DNA of 64,000 nucleotides, from assembly GCF_000350485.1 (NCBI RefSeq), contig NZ_AORV01000015.1:62001-126000 (forward strand), written 5' to 3'. The translations under genes were made by a program, and so were the position numbers. The notes under the pieces are model-generated. The model was not told the DNA's origin. It was given only the letters and a program-made list of their open reading frames with translations, and did no database searches. Each line of letters opens with the position of its first letter. The stretch's first letter is position 1. The stretch comes from Ruminiclostridium cellobioparum subsp. termitidis CT1112. Lineage in GTDB: Bacteria > Bacillota > Clostridia > Acetivibrionales > DSM-1351. Shown in pieces: positions 62,859 through 64,000 of the stretch.

Positions 62859-64000
62859 CTACTGAGGAAGTTTATCAATCATATTCAATAAATAGCTTTT
62901 CAAAACCGCATAATCCAGAGCATTTACTTCGCCATCGGCTTTCACGTCTGCCGCCTGCATGTTGACATTCCCCGGAGCACTTCCCATCAATATTTGCTTT
63001 AACAATGCAAAATCTATGGTGTCAATGCTTCCGTCAGAATTTATATCTCCGTAAGTAAACCCCGGTTCCTGTTTGAAAGGCTCTTCACCCCACAGGAGTA
63101 CTCCGTTGTCATATACCGGTATGTAAGGGGTCATGCCCGCAAAAGATACGGCATCATAATCCGGCGGTCCATACAGGTTTTTATAGGACCAGTCATTTTC
63201 ATTGGAACCGCAGTTATCCTTATACTTTATGGATACATTGGCATCCTTCTCGCATAACTCCCATTCGGCAGGCATTATCTGTGTTCCCGAGAAATCAACG
63301 GTGAAATAATAAATATTGTCCTTATATTGCTTCAGTCCAGACAGCTTGGCTCCCTGACTCTGCCCCAGTGTTATTTCCACATCCTCCAGTTTATGTCCCG
63401 ACTCAAATACTTCGGTAAGATCCATATAGTAGCGTGCAGACAGCTTATCTTTCATTGCAGCAGGCCACGCTGAGCGGTTGTTGATCTGGAACATAAGGTT
63501 TAAAGTCCCATACCCCTCGTAAATTATCCAGCCCCTGACAAAATACTCGGTGAGATTATCTTCCTTCGCCCGGAAATCTTCAGGTTTAGGCCAGTTTTCC
63601 AGCGGTTCTCCGCCGTACATGTCATACATTTTGGCCAGAGCACCTGCAAAACCCGCATTGTAATCAGTGGCAACTTCATTTAATGTATAATCGGAAATGT
63701 CGTCCTTCCAACTGTCGTCAGACGTCGGCCCTCCCACCAGGGCTCCATAGAGTATATGACGGTGGAAGGCAGGTACGGTGAGCATGCTTGTCCACGAGCC
63801 GTGAGCCGTCCTGTGATGCGGGTGTTCAGGTGCATTTTTGCCAAACCCTACTACATAGCTCCCTCCCCGGGGATTATCTCCAAGTGCATAATTTATTTGA
63901 CTTTCTGCAAATTTATGATATGTATCTTTTTTCGACGCTGTACCTACTGTCTTATCATCAGACCAGACAAATGCCAAAAATGCAGCGGTAGATGCATAGC
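62859..64000 (-). CDS. GH9 cellulase, C-terminal part: GH9 - CBM3c - dockerin (cut by right edge)
   Basis: The frame runs off the right edge, leaving about 380 residues. The visible GH9 end has HHRTAHGSW (substrate-binding His/Arg) and NEVATDYNAGFAGALA, whose glutamate is the general acid. A family 3c binding module follows (about 135-300, SARYYMDLTEVF), the arrangement of processive 'theme B' endoglucanases. The C-terminal dockerin has calcium loops DINSDGSIDTID and DVKADGEVNALD. It is a secreted cellulosome subunit. The start and signal peptide lie outside the window. Confidence 0.9.
   Translation of the reverse strand, partial: YASTAAFLAFVWSDDKTVGTASKKDTYHKFAESQINYALGDNPRGGSYVVGFGKNAPEHPHHRTAHGSWTSMLTVPAFHRHILYGALVGGPTSDDSWKDDISDYTLNEVATDYNAGFAGALAKMYDMYGGEPLENWPKPEDFRAKEDNLTEYFVRGWIIYEGYGTLNLMFQINNRSAWPAAMKDKLSARYYMDLTEVFESGHKLEDVEITLGQSQGAKLSGLKQYKDNIYYFTVDFSGTQIMPAEWELCEKDANVSIKYKDNCGSNENDWSYKNLYGPPDYDAVSFAGMTPYIPVYDNGVLLWGEEPFKQEPGFTYGDINSDGSIDTIDFALLKQILMGSAPGNVNMQAADVKADGEVNALDYAVLKSYLLNMIDKLPQ

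Overview
The window looks like chromosome from a mesophilic, cellulosome-forming member of the Ruminiclostridium / Clostridium cellulolyticum group. Two secreted glycoside hydrolases (GH30 at 57091-58692, GH9 cut by the right edge) end in type I dockerins. The two calcium-loop repeats of the GH30 dockerin both carry the Ala-Leu pair typical of that group. Base composition is moderately AT-rich, ribosome binding sites are strong AGGAGG types, and sugar ABC importers paired with YesM/YesN or AraC/Cache regulators are abundant. No rRNA, tRNA, CRISPR, transposase or phage gene was seen.

Layout. 1-2343: tail of an unknown gene, a PHP phosphoesterase, and a secreted stalk-domain protein. 2531-11133: a glycyl radical enzyme (GRE), a divergent AraC regulator, a Bcp peroxiredoxin, a GH94-type phosphorylase and the GRE activase. 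11170-25387: importer A (binding protein, two permeases, divergent AraC/Cache regulator), a GH38 mannosidase, an amputated GH95 gene, and a GH2 gene split by one base from its C-terminal discoidin part. 25472-33061: histidine kinase, response regulator and importer C. 33354-42543: a secreted DUF5010-like protein, importer B with its AraC/Cache regulator (a paralogous copy of importer A), and an unknown membrane protein. 42718-56724: a long minus-strand block with an alpha/beta hydrolase, two TIM-barrel proteins, a Gfo/Idh/MocA oxidoreductase, a monosaccharide-type ABC importer, an orphan binding protein, a kinase/regulator pair and a second small-sugar binding protein. 57091-64000: GH30-dockerin, a double-SIS protein, small membrane proteins, an autoregulated MarR gene, and GH9-CBM3c-dockerin.

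How it works together. Secreted hydrolases cut plant polysaccharide. Importers A, B and C bring in oligosaccharides but have no ATPase of their own, so they probably share an MsmX-type ATPase encoded elsewhere. Intracellular GH38, GH2 and GH94 enzymes would process the products. The GRE, Gfo/Idh and isomerase genes are candidate downstream catabolism.

The most unusual signal is a family of long imperfect palindromes at 2531-2772, 6886-7122, 29076-29243 and 49345-49443. Each lies 12-83 bases downstream of a minus-strand stop codon. Where copies differ, the two arms of one copy usually change together, which points to a structure under selection. The two long copies end in two small hairpins whose loops all show GGA on the transcribed strand. 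Other signals are three identical palindromic operators over the marR promoter, a 31-base motif shared by the GH38 and importer B promoters, two broken genes in the GH2/GH95/GH38 cluster, and a GH30 xylanase that lacks the arginine normally used to read glucuronic acid.
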